Source of the DNA: Mycobacterium noviomagense
GTDB lineage: Bacteria > Actinomycetota > Actinomycetes > Mycobacteriales > Mycobacteriaceae
Assembly (NCBI RefSeq): GCF_010731635.1
Contig: NZ_AP022583.1
Location: 3,472,001-3,536,000 of the forward strand
Length of the DNA stretch: 64,000 bases
Reading direction: 5' to 3'
A model generated the notes under the pieces. That model was not told where the DNA came from and made no database searches. It was given only the letters and a program-made list of their open reading frames with translations. Positions 37,306-50,136 of the stretch are shown piece by piece. Position 1 is the first letter of the stretch. Each line of letters opens with the position of its first letter. The translations under genes were made by a program, and so were the position numbers.

Positions 37306-38082
37306 ATGAGCACTGAAGACTTCACCGGCCGCACCGCGATCGTTACCGGTGCTTCGCGCGGGATCGGGCTGGCGGTCGCGCAGCGACTGGCCGAGGGCGG
37401 GGCCAATGTGGTGCTGACGTCACGCAAGCAGGAGAATGCGGACGCGGCCGCCGCACAGGTCGACGCTAATGCTATCGGCGTCGCGGCCCATGCCGTCGAA
37501 GAAGCTGCGGCACAACGCTGTATCGACCTGGCACTGGAACGATTCGGCAGCATCGACATCCTGGTCAACAACGCGGGAACCAACCCGGCTTTCGGTCCGC
37601 TGATCGAGCAGGACCACGGCCGTTTCGCCAAGGTTTTCGACGTCAATCTGTGGGCGCCGCTGTTGTGGACGTCGCTGGCCGTCAAGGCGTGGATGGGTGA
37701 GCACGGCGGCGCCATCGTCAACACGGCGTCGATCGGCGGCATGCATTTTGCGCCGTACATGGGCATGTACAACGCCACGAAAGCCGCGCTGATCCACGTC
37801 ACAAAGCAACTCGCGCTGGAGCTTTCACCGCGAGTCCGCGTGAACGCCATCTGCCCGGGGGTGGTGCGCACCCGCCTCGCGGAGGCGCTGTGGAAGAACA
37901 ACGAAGACGCTTTGGCGGCCACCACGCCGCTGGGCCGCGTCGGCGATCCGGTCGACGTTGCCGGCGCGGTCGCGTTCCTGGTCTCCGACGCCGCGAGCTG
38001 GATCACCGGCGAGGCCATGGTGATCGACGGCGGCCAGCTCCTTGGCAACGCGCAGGCGTTCCGGACCGGCTCTGGTGACTAG
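37306..38082 (+). CDS. fabG5: SDR family oxidoreductase (Rv2766c, FabG5-like)
   Basis: A 258-residue SDR closely resembling Rv2766c: TGASRGIGLAVAQ, NNAGTNPAFGPL, NTASIGG, YNATK catalytic Tyr/Lys and LVSDAASWITGE at the C-terminus. Annotated as a 3-oxoacyl-ACP reductase-like enzyme in M. tuberculosis; the substrate is unproven. ATG 37306 uses the ribosome binding site of the MIRU-like repeat. Overlaps the next gene by 8 bp. Confidence 0.88.
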   Translation: MSTEDFTGRTAIVTGASRGIGLAVAQRLAEGGANVVLTSRKQENADAAAAQVDANAIGVAAHAVEEAAAQRCIDLALERFGSIDILVNNAGTNPAFGPLIEQDHGRFAKVFDVNLWAPLLWTSLAVKAWMGEHGGAIVNTASIGGMHFAPYMGMYNATKAALIHVTKQLALELSPRVRVNAICPGVVRTRLAEALWKNNEDALAATTPLGRVGDPVDVAGAVAFLVSDAASWITGEAMVIDGGQLLGNAQAFRTGSGD

Positions 38083-39103
38083 CGCGGTCCTCGGCATCGA
38101 ACCAGTGGCTATCGGCGACTGGCTCGAACAGCTCGGGATCGCGTTCACCGGCCCGTTGAGCTTCGAGCGGCTCGGGCTGGGACAGTCGAACCTGACCTAC
38201 CTGGTGCGCGACGCCGAGAACCGCGAGTGGGTGCTGCGCCGCCCGCCGTTAGGACAGTTGTTGGCGTCGGCGCACGACGTGGCGCGCGAGGCGCGGATTC
38301 TGTCCGCGCTGCAGGACACGCCGGTGCCGACGCCGAAGGTGTACGGGCTGACCCGCGACGCCAACCAGGTGCCGCTGCTGTTGATGGAGTACGTCGACGG
38401 CCTGGTGATCGACCGGATGGAAAAAGCGGAATCGCTGACTCCCCAGCGCCGCAGACAAATCGGGCTCTCGATGGCGAAGACTCTGGCCAAGATTCACGCC
38501 GTCGACATCGACGCAGTCGGCCTGGCCGATCTGGCCAGCCACAAACCTTACGCCCAGCGTCAGCTCAAACGCTGGGCCGGACAATGGCAGCTGTCGAAAA
38601 CCCGGGAGCTGCCCGACCTCGACGAGCTGACCCGACGGCTGATCGCCGCCGCGCCGCAGCGACAGGAACTGACGTTGGTGCACGGCGACTTTCATCTGCG
38701 CAACGTCATTACGTCGCACACGACCGGAGAAGTGGTTGGCGTCTTGGACTGGGAGCTGTCCACACTCGGTGAGCCGTTGGCCGACATGGGCAGCTTGCTG
38801 GCGTACTGGCCCGAACCGGGAGAGGACGAATGGGCCGGAAGCTTCGCCGCCGCTGCGCTCGAAGGGTTCCCGGACCGCGCCGAAATGACAGCGGTGTATC
38901 TGGCCGAAACCGGGCGTGATGCGCAGACATTGAAGTATTGGCATGCCTTGGGGCTGTGGAAGGTTGCGATCATCGCCGAGGGCGTGATGCGCCGCGCCAT
39001 GGACGAACCCAAGAACAAGGCCCCCGCGGGCACGCCGACTGTGCAACGAATCGACGCGTTGGTCCGCAAGGCTCGCGAAGTAGCCGAGGACGCTGGAATC
39101 TGA
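38075..39103 (+). CDS. phosphotransferase (APH/ACAD10-ACAD11 kinase-like)
   Basis: A 342-residue aminoglycoside-phosphotransferase-fold kinase: nucleotide-binding GLGQSNLTYLV, the catalytic loop LVHGDFHLRNVI and metal-binding VLDWELSTLGEPLADMG. Proteins like it precede acyl-CoA dehydrogenases in bacteria and are fused to them in human ACAD10/11, where they phosphorylate 4-hydroxyacyl-CoA before elimination. Start GTG 38075 inside the preceding gene. Here two fadE genes follow immediately. Confidence 0.87.
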   Translation: MTSAVLGIEPVAIGDWLEQLGIAFTGPLSFERLGLGQSNLTYLVRDAENREWVLRRPPLGQLLASAHDVAREARILSALQDTPVPTPKVYGLTRDANQVPLLLMEYVDGLVIDRMEKAESLTPQRRRQIGLSMAKTLAKIHAVDIDAVGLADLASHKPYAQRQLKRWAGQWQLSKTRELPDLDELTRRLIAAAPQRQELTLVHGDFHLRNVITSHTTGEVVGVLDWELSTLGEPLADMGSLLAYWPEPGEDEWAGSFAAAALEGFPDRAEMTAVYLAETGRDAQTLKYWHALGLWKVAIIAEGVMRRAMDEPKNKAPAGTPTVQRIDALVRKAREVAEDAGI

Positions 39104-39115
39104 ACGGAGAGCGAC

Positions 39116-40302
39116 ATGAGCACTGATATCGCCGAAGACCTCGACTCGCGGGTGCGGACACTGCTCGAGCAACACGACCCTGCGACCAGCGATCCGCGGG
39201 AGTTCCTCGGCGCACGTTTCGACGCAGGGCTGGCATGGGTGCACTTCCCTCCCGGCTGCGGGGGACTGGACTTGCCGCGGACGTTCCAGCGCCGCGTCGA
39301 AAGCCAACTGGCCGCGGCGGGCGCGCCGCCGCCCGGTGGGGGACGAAACATCATCGGAATGGGCATGGCGGCTCCGACGATCGCTGCGTTCGGAACCGAC
39401 GAACAGAAGCGAACGTTCCTGCGCCCGCTCTACACCGGCGAACACCTTTACTGCCAGCTGTTCAGCGAACCGGGCGCCGGATCGGACCTGGCGGGGCTGG
39501 CCACCCGGGCCGTGCGCGACGGTGACGACTGGATCGTCAACGGGCAGAAGGTATGGACCTCAATGGCGCAGCACGCCCAGATGGCAATCCTTGTCGCGCG
39601 CACCGATCCGACAGTGCCCAAACACCAAGGGCTGACGTATTTCCTGTGCGACATGACCGACCCCGGCATCGAGATCCGGCCGCTGCGGCAGATTACCGGC
39701 GAGGCCGAGTTCAACGAGGTGTTCCTCACAGACGTCCGGGTACCCGACGCCAACCGGCTCGGCCCGGTGGGCGGCGGCTGGAAGGTCGCGACCACCACCC
39801 TCAACAACGAGCGGGTCGCCATCGGCAACAGGCCCGGAGTTCCCCGCGAAGGGGGAATGATCGGCAAGGTCGCCGAAGCCTGGCGTAACGAACCGCAGCT
39901 GCGCAACTCCGCGATGCACGACGACCTGATGCGACTGTGGGTGGAAGCCGAGGTCACCCGGCTAACGGGTGAGCGGCTGCGCCAGCGACTCGCCGCCGGG
40001 CAGCCCGGACCCGAGGGCGCGGGAATGAAGATAGCTTTCGCCCGTCTGGCGCAAGCGATTTCGGGATTCGAGCTGGAACTGCACAAGGAAGCCGGGTTGC
40101 GCTACGACGACTGGACCATGCGCCGACCGGAAACGGTCGACCTGACCGGGCGAGAGCCGGGATATCGCTACCTACGCGCGCGCGGCAATTCGATCGAGGG
40201 TGGCACGTCGGAGATTCTGCGAAACACCATCGCCGAACGGGTTCTTGGCCTGCCGCCTGAACACCGCGTCGACAAAGAGGTCGCCTGGAAGGACCTGGAC
40301 CG

Positions 40303-40306
<4 letters not shown>
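39116..40306 (+). CDS. acyl-CoA dehydrogenase, subunit 1
   Basis: A 396-residue FadE: EPGAGSDLAGL (flavin/substrate region), QKVWTSMAQHA, and C-terminal GNSIEGGTSEILRNTIAER. ATG 39116 has GGAGAG upstream. Its stop overlaps the next fadE by 4 bp; mycobacterial adjacent fadE pairs often form alpha2beta2 enzymes, so these two may be one heterotetramer. ACAD11-like similarity agrees with the APH-kinase neighbour. Confidence 0.9.
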
Positions 40307-43398
<3,092 letters not shown>

Positions 43399-43412
43399 GG
43401 TCGGCGCGCCGA

Positions 43413-44153
43413 CTATCCGGACAGCTTGGCGCCGAAGAAGTCCCGCAACGCCGCCCAATGCCGCTCGGCGGCGGCCTCGTCATACGGTGGGTTGTCGGGA
43501 ACCGCGAAGCCATGCGCGGCGGGATACGTCTCGATCGTGTGCTCCACGCCGGCGGCGGTCAACGCCTTGTCGAGCTGTTCGGCCTGCTCGGGCGTGAAGG
43601 AGCCGTCGTTCTCGGCTCCGGCGACGTACACCGCCGCCTGGATCTGGTCGGCCAGCAGATGCGGGCTGTCCGGGCTATCGGTCGCCAGGCCGCCCCCGTG
43701 GAAGGACGCCGCGGCCGCAACTCGATTGGGCTGACGACCCGCCACCACCAGCGATGTACGGCCACCCATGCAGTAGCCGCAGACACCGAACCGGTCGCCG
43801 CGAACCTCGTCGCGGCCGGCGAGGTAGTCGAAGAACGCACCGGCGTCGATGTCCATCTTGAGGGGCGTGACGCTGCCGATCATCGACATCAGCCGCTTGC
43901 GCTCCTCCGGATCGCTGAAGGCGGTCTTCATGTCGAACGGCTGCCAGTCGCCGTGGCGGTAGTAGACGTCGGGCAGCAGCACGGCGTATCCGAAGTCGGC
44001 CAGCTTGGCGGCCATCTGGTAGAAGGTGTCACGCACCCCGCCGGCGTCGGGGTACATGACTACTCCGGGCCAGGGGCCTTCGCCCTCGGGGGTGAACAGG
44101 TGGACGGTGCAGGTGCCGTCGTTGGTGGTGATGGTGTCGGTGATGTGCGGCAT
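43413..44153 (-). CDS. dienelactone hydrolase family protein (Rv2765-like)
   Basis: A 246-residue alpha/beta hydrolase with a cysteine nucleophile (Cys128 in GYCMGG), a His in AAHGFAV near the C-terminus and [11 protein letters not shown] early. ATG 44153 gives the same N-terminus as the M. tuberculosis protein Rv2765, which likewise lies next to thyA. Likely cytosolic; natural substrate unknown. Divergent from thyA with only 43 bp between starts. Confidence 0.9.
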   Translation of the reverse strand: MPHITDTITTNDGTCTVHLFTPEGEGPWPGVVMYPDAGGVRDTFYQMAAKLADFGYAVLLPDVYYRHGDWQPFDMKTAFSDPEERKRLMSMIGSVTPLKMDIDAGAFFDYLAGRDEVRGDRFGVCGYCMGGRTSLVVAGRQPNRVAAAASFHGGGLATDSPDSPHLLADQIQAAVYVAGAENDGSFTPEQAEQLDKALTAAGVEHTIETYPAAHGFAVPDNPPYDEAAAERHWAALRDFFGAKLSG

Positions 44154-44183
44154 GGCTACCGTTCTACTACCTCGACTCCAACG

Positions 44184-44189
44184 TAGGCT
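44184..44189 (+). promoter_or_regulatory. -10 hexamer TAGGCT of thyA (leaderless)
   Basis: TAGGCT, 7 nt, then GTG 44197. It decides the thyA start within a much longer open frame. Confidence 0.55.
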
Positions 44190-44196
44190 TAAGGGC

Positions 44197-44997
44197 GTGC
44201 CCATCCCCACGCCCTACGAGGATCTGCTGCGCTTGGTCCTGGAACGGGGCACGCCGAAAGCCGACCGCACCGGCACCGGGACCCGCAGCCTGTTCGGCCA
44301 CCAGATGCGTTATGACCTGGCGGCCGGCTTCCCGCTCATCACCACCAAGAAGGTGCACCTGAAATCGGTGATCAACGAGCTGCTGTGGTTTCTGCGCGGC
44401 GACTCCAACATCGGCTGGCTACACGAACACGGGGTCACCATCTGGGACGAATGGGCCTCTCCCACAGGCGATCTTGGCCCGATCTACGGTGTGCAGTGGC
44501 GATCCTGGCCCACCCCGTCAGGCGATCACATCGACCAGATCAGCAACGCGCTGGAACTGCTGCGCAGCGACCCCTATTCACGGCGCATCATCGTCTCCGC
44601 GTGGAACGTCGGCGAGATTCCACGGATGGCGTTGGCGCCGTGTCACGTGCTCTTCCAGTTCTACGTCGCCGACGGGCGGCTGAGCTGCCAGCTCTACCAG
44701 CGCAGTGCCGACCTGTTCCTGGGCGTGCCGTTCAACATCGCCAGCTACGCGCTGCTCACCCACATGATGGCCGCACAGGCCGGGCTCGACGTCGGCGAGT
44801 TCATCTGGACCGGTGGCGACTGCCACATCTACGACAACCACGTCGAGCAGGTGCGCCTGCAGCTCAGCCGGGACCCGCGGCCGTATCCGGAACTGCTTCT
44901 CGCGCAACGCGCTTCGATCTTCGACTACACCTACGACGACATCGTCATCAAGAACTACGACCCGCACCCGGCGATCAAAGCGCCCGTCGCGGTATGA
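44197..44997 (+). CDS. thyA: thymidylate synthase ThyA
   Basis: A 266-residue folate-dependent thymidylate synthase. Nucleophile Cys149 in [11 protein letters not shown]; also [36 protein letters not shown] and HIYDNHVEQ. The product dihydrofolate is recycled by DfrA, encoded next. The genome also carries thyX at 61222. GTG start inferred from the leaderless promoter. Confidence 0.97.
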   Translation: MPIPTPYEDLLRLVLERGTPKADRTGTGTRSLFGHQMRYDLAAGFPLITTKKVHLKSVINELLWFLRGDSNIGWLHEHGVTIWDEWASPTGDLGPIYGVQWRSWPTPSGDHIDQISNALELLRSDPYSRRIIVSAWNVGEIPRMALAPCHVLFQFYVADGRLSCQLYQRSADLFLGVPFNIASYALLTHMMAAQAGLDVGEFIWTGGDCHIYDNHVEQVRLQLSRDPRPYPELLLAQRASIFDYTYDDIVIKNYDPHPAIKAPVAV

Positions 44998-45068
44998 CGC
45001 GCGTCGGCGACGATGCAGAGCGCGGGGGTCCCCAGCCTGCGAGGGGACGATGAGGAGGAGCGGCGCCG
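44994..45068 (+). repeat. MIRU-like interspersed repeat, copy 2
   Basis: It spans the thyA stop to the dfrA start: GCGACGATGCAGAGCGCG, an inserted GGGGTCCCC-containing segment, then GACGATGAGGAGGAGCGGCGCC. These are the hallmarks of MIRU elements, e.g. the one in senX3-regX3. AGGAGGAG serves as ribosome binding site of dfrA. GGGGTCCCC (about 45024) is a perfect palindrome inside it. Confidence 0.75.
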
Positions 45069-45575
45069 TTGAGCACCGTGGGCTTAATTTGGGCTCAGTC
45101 GACGTCGGGCATCATTGGGCGCGACGGCAAAATCCCCTGGCAGCTGCCGGAGGATCAGGCCAGGTTCAAGGAACTGACCATGGGCCACACCGTGGTGATG
45201 GGAAGGCTCACCTGGGAGTCGCTGCCCGCGTCGGTGCGGCCGCTGCCAGGCCGCAGAAATGTCGTACTGACCCGCGAAACTGACTATGTGGCAGACGGCG
45301 CAGAACTGGTTGGCACCCTGGAGCAGGCCCTCACCGACGAGGAGACCTGGGTGATCGGCGGGCAACAGACCTACGCGCTGGCGATGCCGCGGGCCACCCG
45401 GTGTGAGGTCACGGAGGTCGAGATCGATCTGGTGCCCGACGACGGCGACGTGCTGGCGCCGGTGCTCGACGAGACATGGATCGGCACGACGGGGGAGTGG
45501 CTGACCAGCCGCACGGGGCTGCGATATCGGTTCCACAGCTACCGGCGTTTACGACCAGCACCCGGCAAACCGTGA
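45069..45575 (+). CDS. dfrA: dihydrofolate reductase DfrA
   Basis: A 168-residue enzyme (NADPH reduces dihydrofolate to tetrahydrofolate). Blocks: [26 protein letters not shown] (in parts: [21 protein letters not shown] with the catalytic Asp), [22 protein letters not shown] and [16 protein letters not shown] 45069 is preferred because AGGAGGAG lies 10 nt upstream; GTG 45078 is the alternative. Target of trimethoprim-type drugs. Confidence 0.96.
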   Translation: MSTVGLIWAQSTSGIIGRDGKIPWQLPEDQARFKELTMGHTVVMGRLTWESLPASVRPLPGRRNVVLTRETDYVADGAELVGTLEQALTDEETWVIGGQQTYALAMPRATRCEVTEVEIDLVPDDGDVLAPVLDETWIGTTGEWLTSRTGLRYRFHSYRRLRPAPGKP

Positions 45576-45636
45576 CATACTCGGCTTGGGTCGATTTTAG
45601 AGTGTCTACCAGGGGTTTCAGAAGGGGGAATCGGCA

Positions 45637-46371
45637 GTGAGAGCCAGACCCGCACGCACGTTCCCGCGCTCCCTCTTGGGCTACGATCCGCTGGCGGTTG
45701 AGGCATATATCGAGGAGTTGACCACCGAGCAGCAGTCGCTGCTGGACGAGGTCGAGAGCCTAAGGGCCAAGCAGAAGGCATCCGGCGATGAAGTAGCTGC
45801 GCTCCGTAAAGAGATCGCCGTACTCAACGAAACCTCGCAATCTCCCCGCGCGATGGCGCATCGCATGGCGGAAATCGTGCGGCATACGGTCGATGAGGTT
45901 GCCCAGATGCAGGCAGAGGCAAAAGCAGAGGTAGCGGCGCTGGTCGCGGCAATTGAGTCCGAGGCCGAGGCCGCGCGCCAAAAGCATGACGAGCTGCTGG
46001 CGGACATGGCAGCGCAACGAAGCGCCCTAGAAGCCGAATGCGCTGAAGCCAGGGGAAATCTCGATGCGGAACTGACCCGGATGCGCGCTGAAGCACAGTC
46101 GGCGATTGACGACGCGTGGCAGGAGGCTACGGAAAAGCGCGACCGGCTACTCGCCGACGCCAAGCGGGAGGCTGATGATTACCGTGAGCAGGCCCGGCGC
46201 GCGGCGGACGAGGCGAATCTGCAACGGATCAAGGTCCTGGAGGAGCTGATGGACGTGTACCGCAACGTAGAAGCGGTCCCGGCCACGCTCGAGTCGGCAT
46301 ACCGGCAACGAAACGATTCGTCGGGCACCCGTGTCGTCGTGCCGTTCGAGCAGAAAACCAGCGCGGGGTAA
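45637..46371 (+). CDS. DivIVA-like coiled-coil protein
   Basis: A 244-residue protein: an N-terminal DivIVA-like motif (FPRSLLGYDPLAVEAYIEEL), then a near-continuous acidic/alanine coiled coil (about residues 25-225) with many Glu/Ala/Lys heptads, and a short basic end. Members such as Wag31-related or cellulose-binding-like proteins organise the cell pole or envelope. GTG 45637 follows GAAGGGGG. A TAGAGT hexamer at 45598-45603 may be its promoter. Confidence 0.8.
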   Translation: MRARPARTFPRSLLGYDPLAVEAYIEELTTEQQSLLDEVESLRAKQKASGDEVAALRKEIAVLNETSQSPRAMAHRMAEIVRHTVDEVAQMQAEAKAEVAALVAAIESEAEAARQKHDELLADMAAQRSALEAECAEARGNLDAELTRMRAEAQSAIDDAWQEATEKRDRLLADAKREADDYREQARRAADEANLQRIKVLEELMDVYRNVEAVPATLESAYRQRNDSSGTRVVVPFEQKTSAG

Positions 46372-46401
46372 CGCCCGCTGATCGCAGCCGATAACGATCG
46401 G

Positions 46402-46407
46402 TATTCT
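46402..46407 (+). promoter_or_regulatory. -10 hexamer TATTCT of the YcaQ-like gene (leaderless)
   Basis: TATTCT, 7 nt, GTG 46415; no ribosome binding site. Confidence 0.5.
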
Positions 46408-46414
46408 CGGCGGC

Positions 46415-47644
46415 GTGCTGGTCCGAAACCGTAGGTTGACCGCGGCGCAGGCTCGCCGAATAGCCGTTGCGGCCCAAGGGTTTAGCGAACGGGTGCCTGG
46501 CAGCCGGATCAGCCGCGCCCATCTGCGGCGGCTGATCTCGAAAATCCAGGTGCTGCAACTGGATTCAGTGTCGGTAGTGGTGCGCGCCCACTATGCGCCG
46601 GTGTTCAGCCGGCTCGGGCCCTACGACCGCGACGTACTCGACCGCGCGGCCTGGGACCACTCCGCGCGCAGTCCGCGGCTGCTGGTGGAGTATTGGGCAC
46701 ACGAGGCCGCGCTGATGGCCGTCGACGACTGGCCGCTCATGCGCTGGCGGATGCGCCAGTACCGCCACGGCCGCTGGGGCACCCACATCGTCAAGGCCAA
46801 CCCACGACTTGCCGACGACATCGTCGCCGCGGTCGCGCAACTCGGACCCTGCACCGCCGGACAGATCGAAGCACACCTCGCCGCCGAGTCGCCGCGCGCC
46901 AAAGGGCCCTGGTGGAACCGCAGCGACACCAAATGGGTCGCCGAGGCGCTCTTCGCCGCCGGCGTGCTCACGACAGCCACCCGCGTCGGCTTCGCCCGCC
47001 ACTACGACCTGACCGAGCGGGTGCTGCCGCCCGACGTATTGGCGCGAAAGATTGACGACGACGAAGCAATCCGCGAACTCACCCTGCGCTCAGCCAGCGC
47101 TCTCGGGCTGGGCACCGAGGCCGACATCCGCGACTACTTCCGGCTGTCCGCCGCCCAGGTCAAGCCGGCGATCGCCAAGCTGGTCGCCGACGGCGAGCTG
47201 GAACGCGTCGACGTGGACGGCTGGTCGGCGCCTGCGTACCTTCATGCCCGACAACCGATCCCGCGGCGTGATCGCGGAACAGCGTTGTTGTGCCCCTTTG
47301 ACCCGCTGGTCTTTTTCCGGCCGCGGGTGCAGCGGATCTTCGGCTTCCATTACCGCATCGAGATTTACACGCCCGCGGCCCAGCGACGCTACGGCTACTA
47401 CGTGTGGCCGTTTCTGCTCGACGGGAAGCTGGTCGGGCGAGTCGACTTGAAGGCCGACCGTGCCGCGAACACCCTGCACGTCGTCGGTGCATTCGCCGAA
47501 CCGGAGCACGCGCCGTCGAAGGTGGCCGCAGCACTGGCCGGTGAATTAACGGTGATGGCTTCCTGGCTTGGCTTGGGCGGCGTCACCGTCGGTGACCGTG
47601 GCGATCTGGCCAATGAGCTGCGCGCAGCATCGTCACCAGGGTGA
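46415..47644 (+). CDS. winged helix DNA-binding protein of the YcaQ/HTH_42 (AlkX) family
   Basis: A 409-residue protein with tandem winged helices. The N-terminal block LQLDSVSVVVRAHY carries the QLD signature of YcaQ-type proteins, and EYWAHEAALM follows. Family members in Escherichia coli and Streptomyces unhook DNA interstrand crosslinks by base excision. Here the role is likely DNA-damage repair, though not tested. Leaderless GTG start. Confidence 0.85.
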   Translation: MLVRNRRLTAAQARRIAVAAQGFSERVPGSRISRAHLRRLISKIQVLQLDSVSVVVRAHYAPVFSRLGPYDRDVLDRAAWDHSARSPRLLVEYWAHEAALMAVDDWPLMRWRMRQYRHGRWGTHIVKANPRLADDIVAAVAQLGPCTAGQIEAHLAAESPRAKGPWWNRSDTKWVAEALFAAGVLTTATRVGFARHYDLTERVLPPDVLARKIDDDEAIRELTLRSASALGLGTEADIRDYFRLSAAQVKPAIAKLVADGELERVDVDGWSAPAYLHARQPIPRRDRGTALLCPFDPLVFFRPRVQRIFGFHYRIEIYTPAAQRRYGYYVWPFLLDGKLVGRVDLKADRAANTLHVVGAFAEPEHAPSKVAAALAGELTVMASWLGLGGVTVGDRGDLANELRAASSPG

Positions 47645-47673
47645 ACCACATTGGGCCACGCGATCGCTGAGCG

Positions 47674-47958
47674 TTAGGCCCAGCTTGAGCCAACAGCGCT
47701 GTCGGTGCTGGCCATGTTGCTGCTGGCGGTCTGCACCTTCTGGCCGTGAGCATTGGCCTGCTCGTAGATCACCTGGAAGTTGCGGCCCAACTGGGTGATG
47801 AACTCCTGGCACGCCGTCGATCCGGCGCCACCCCAGAAGTCCCCAGCCGCAACCACATCACGGATGATCGCCTGATGCTCGGCCTCCAACGCCGCGGCCT
47901 GCGCCCGAATGGTGGCACCATGGGCGTCCACATCGCCGAACTGGTAATTGATCGTCAT
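47674..47958 (-). CDS. esxN: WXG100 protein, EsxN/EsxI/EsxL/EsxO/EsxV type (second cluster)
   Basis: A 94-residue EsxN-type protein: MTINYQFGDVDAHGAT, FWGG turn, SAVGSSWA end. It forms the last gene of the second PE-PPE-EsxM-EsxN cluster. It differs from the 1503-1787 copy at roughly a fifth of positions, so the clusters are not recent copies of each other. ESX-5 substrate by family. Symbol used at family level. Confidence 0.94.
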   Translation of the reverse strand: MTINYQFGDVDAHGATIRAQAAALEAEHQAIIRDVVAAGDFWGGAGSTACQEFITQLGRNFQVIYEQANAHGQKVQTASSNMASTDSAVGSSWA

Positions 47959-47997
47959 CGTCTTCCCCTAACGTGAAAGTGCTTGGCTAACAATGTG

Positions 47998-48294
47998 TTA
48001 ACTGCTCAGAATCTGCTGGGACGCCTGCTCTTGCTGTTCGTAGTTGTTGGCGTCGCGGATCAGCCCGTCACGGACACCGTGCAGCATGTTGACGATGTTG
48101 CGAAACGCCTGGTTCATCTGACCCATGGTGTCGTAGGAGGTGGCCTGCGCAGACCCGCTCCAGCCGGCACCGGCAATATTCTGCGAGGATGCCCACATCT
48201 TGCGGGCCTCGTCCTCCACCGTCTGAGCATGCAAATCGAAACGACCTGCCATCGAGCGCATCTCGTTCGGGTCGGTCATGAATCGGGTAGTCAT
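47998..48294 (-). CDS. esxM: WXG100 protein, EsxM/EsxJ/EsxK/EsxP/EsxW type (second cluster)
   Basis: A 98-residue EsxM-type protein: [21 protein letters not shown] turn, and QASQQILSS end as in M. tuberculosis. The start is ATG 48294 with a GAAAGGAGG-type ribosome binding site. Partner gene is 39 bp downstream. Confidence 0.94.
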   Translation of the reverse strand: MTTRFMTDPNEMRSMAGRFDLHAQTVEDEARKMWASSQNIAGAGWSGSAQATSYDTMGQMNQAFRNIVNMLHGVRDGLIRDANNYEQQEQASQQILSS

Positions 48295-48405
48295 TTCACT
48301 GCCTCCTTTCGACGAATGATCTCGGTCAGCGCCTGCCTATCGGCGGCATACGATGCACCCCACACGTGGCCAATGTGAAACGGCCTGAATGGTTCTCCCT
48401 TCTGT

Positions 48406-49659
48406 TTATCCGGCGGCCGGCGGGTGGGCGATCACAGCGGGACGGAACCCGTATCGAGGACCAGAACCGGTCCCGCCGTGCCCGGGGAAACCCGCTAGCA
48501 GGCTCTGGAGCTTCTCCGGCAGGTCGTCCAGGGTCGGCGTGTCCTGCCCGCCCACAGTCTTCAGCGGCGTCATGGGTAGTACCGAAACCCCTTGGACGGA
48601 GCCAAGGCCGGTGTTCGGAAAACCGGTGCCGACAGGGTTGATCGCCGGGGCCGCCGCCGACCATGCCCGCGGAACCGACAGCGGACCGATCGATGTCGCC
48701 CGGCCTACCCCCGCCGACACTGCTCCGCCGGTCCCGCCGATACCCGGGGCCGCCGTGCCGGCCGAGCCCAAAGCACCGGCCCACGAACTGGGCCCGCGCT
48801 TCAGAGCCGATGCCGCCGCCGGAGCTGCCTTGGCGGCACCCCCGCTCGTCGACATCAGAGACTTGAACGAGTTCATCATCGACATGCCGCGCATCGGCAT
48901 CATCGCCAGCTGCTGCATAGGCGACATGAAGCTCTTCAGGTTGTTCATCGACGACGTGAGCTCCGTGGAGGGCGTAGACGGTGAGGACGACGTCGACGAG
49001 AGGGGGGAGCTGAGCCCCTGCAGCGTCGCCGGCACCGTCGACATCGTCTGGGCCAGTGTCATCTGCGTGCTCGTAGCGGCGGATGTGCCGGTGGCTTGGG
49101 CGACCACCGCGTCCTGACCGGCCAGTCCGCCCGCGTTGGTGGTTTGTGGCGGCGGTGCAAAGGGATTCATCGTCGAGGCGGTTGCCGACGAGGCCGCATA
49201 GCCATACATGGCGGCGGCATCCTGTGCCCACATCTCGCCGTACTGGGCTTCGGTGGCCGCAATCGCCGGGGTGTTCTGCCCCAGGAAATTCGTCGCGGTC
49301 AGCGTCATCAACAAACTGCGGTTGGCCGCGATCACCGGCGGTGGCACCGTCAGCGCAAACGCCGCCTCATAGGCGGCTGCGGCTGCGCGCGCCTGGTTAG
49401 CCGTCTGCTCGGCCTGGGTGGCGGTGGTGCTCATCCATCCCACAAACGGTGCGGCTGCTGCGGTCATCGATGCCGACGCCGGACCCGACCACGAGTCCGC
49501 TGTGAGCGCCGCGATCCTTGAGCTATAGGAAGCGGCAGTGGAGTGCAATTCAACGGCCAGCGCGTCCCAGGCGGCCGCGGCGGTCAACAACGGGCCCGAT
49601 CCCGCACCGGCGTACATTCGGGCGGAGTTGATCTCTGGTGGCAGCATTCCGAAATCCAT
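48406..49659 (-). CDS. PPE family protein, PPE-SVP subfamily (second cluster)
   Basis: A 417-residue PPE protein: [18 protein letters not shown] at the N-terminus, [28 protein letters not shown], then a Ser/Thr/Met-rich middle, [10 protein letters not shown] (SVP motif) and the conserved end [16 protein letters not shown]. Exported by ESX-5 with the PE partner encoded 16 bp upstream. Cell surface or secreted. Confidence 0.95.
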   Translation of the reverse strand: MDFGMLPPEINSARMYAGAGSGPLLTAAAAWDALAVELHSTAASYSSRIAALTADSWSGPASASMTAAAAPFVGWMSTTATQAEQTANQARAAAAAYEAAFALTVPPPVIAANRSLLMTLTATNFLGQNTPAIAATEAQYGEMWAQDAAAMYGYAASSATASTMNPFAPPPQTTNAGGLAGQDAVVAQATGTSAATSTQMTLAQTMSTVPATLQGLSSPLSSTSSSPSTPSTELTSSMNNLKSFMSPMQQLAMMPMRGMSMMNSFKSLMSTSGGAAKAAPAAASALKRGPSSWAGALGSAGTAAPGIGGTGGAVSAGVGRATSIGPLSVPRAWSAAAPAINPVGTGFPNTGLGSVQGVSVLPMTPLKTVGGQDTPTLDDLPEKLQSLLAGFPGHGGTGSGPRYGFRPAVIAHPPAAG

Positions 49660-49675
49660 TGCTCACCTCCAGGTT

Positions 49676-49975
49676 TCACCCTGCCGCGACCGCGTTGGCA
49701 GCCTCAGTGGCGGCATACGACGCGGCGGCGGCCGTCATGGTCGTCACGAACTGTTGATGAATTGCCGCGGCCTGGGCGCTGACCGCCTGATACACCTCGC
49801 CCTGCGCAGCGAACTGCGCTGCGGTCAGCGCCGACACCTCGTCGGCGGCGGCGGGAATCAGCCCAGTGGTCGGGGCTGCCGCTGCCGTGTTTGCGGCTGC
49901 CATCGCCGAGCCGATACCGTCCAAGTCGCCGGCCGCAGCGGTCAGCATTTCCGGTTGTATGGTCAGGAATGACAT
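49676..49975 (-). CDS. PE family protein (second cluster)
   Basis: A 99-residue PE-only protein: MSFLTIQPEML, AADEVSALTAAQF, YAATE as YxxxE export signal. ATG 49975 with the leader GAGGAGGGAAAGCAC, nearly that of the PE gene at 3604-3897. Divergent from the response regulator. PPE partner follows. Confidence 0.95.
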   Translation of the reverse strand: MSFLTIQPEMLTAAAGDLDGIGSAMAAANTAAAAPTTGLIPAAADEVSALTAAQFAAQGEVYQAVSAQAAAIHQQFVTTMTAAAASYAATEAANAVAAG

Positions 49976-50136
49976 GTGCTTTCCCTCCTCTTCAGATGCG
50001 GCGAAGACCCCACGCCGGGATTGTGGTGGTCGGTTAGACGCAGAGGGTCCGAGGCAAAGCTGAAGCGCAGCTGAAAACAGGGCTGAACGGCGCGTTTTGC
50101 TCAGGCTCCTTTCAGGAAAGCGGTCACAATAGCGGT

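Noticed and set aside
49976..50136. clear binding repeats for the response regulator upstream of the PE cluster
   Set aside because: I looked for tandem or inverted hexamers in the divergent gap and found none convincing, so regulation of the cluster stays an inference.
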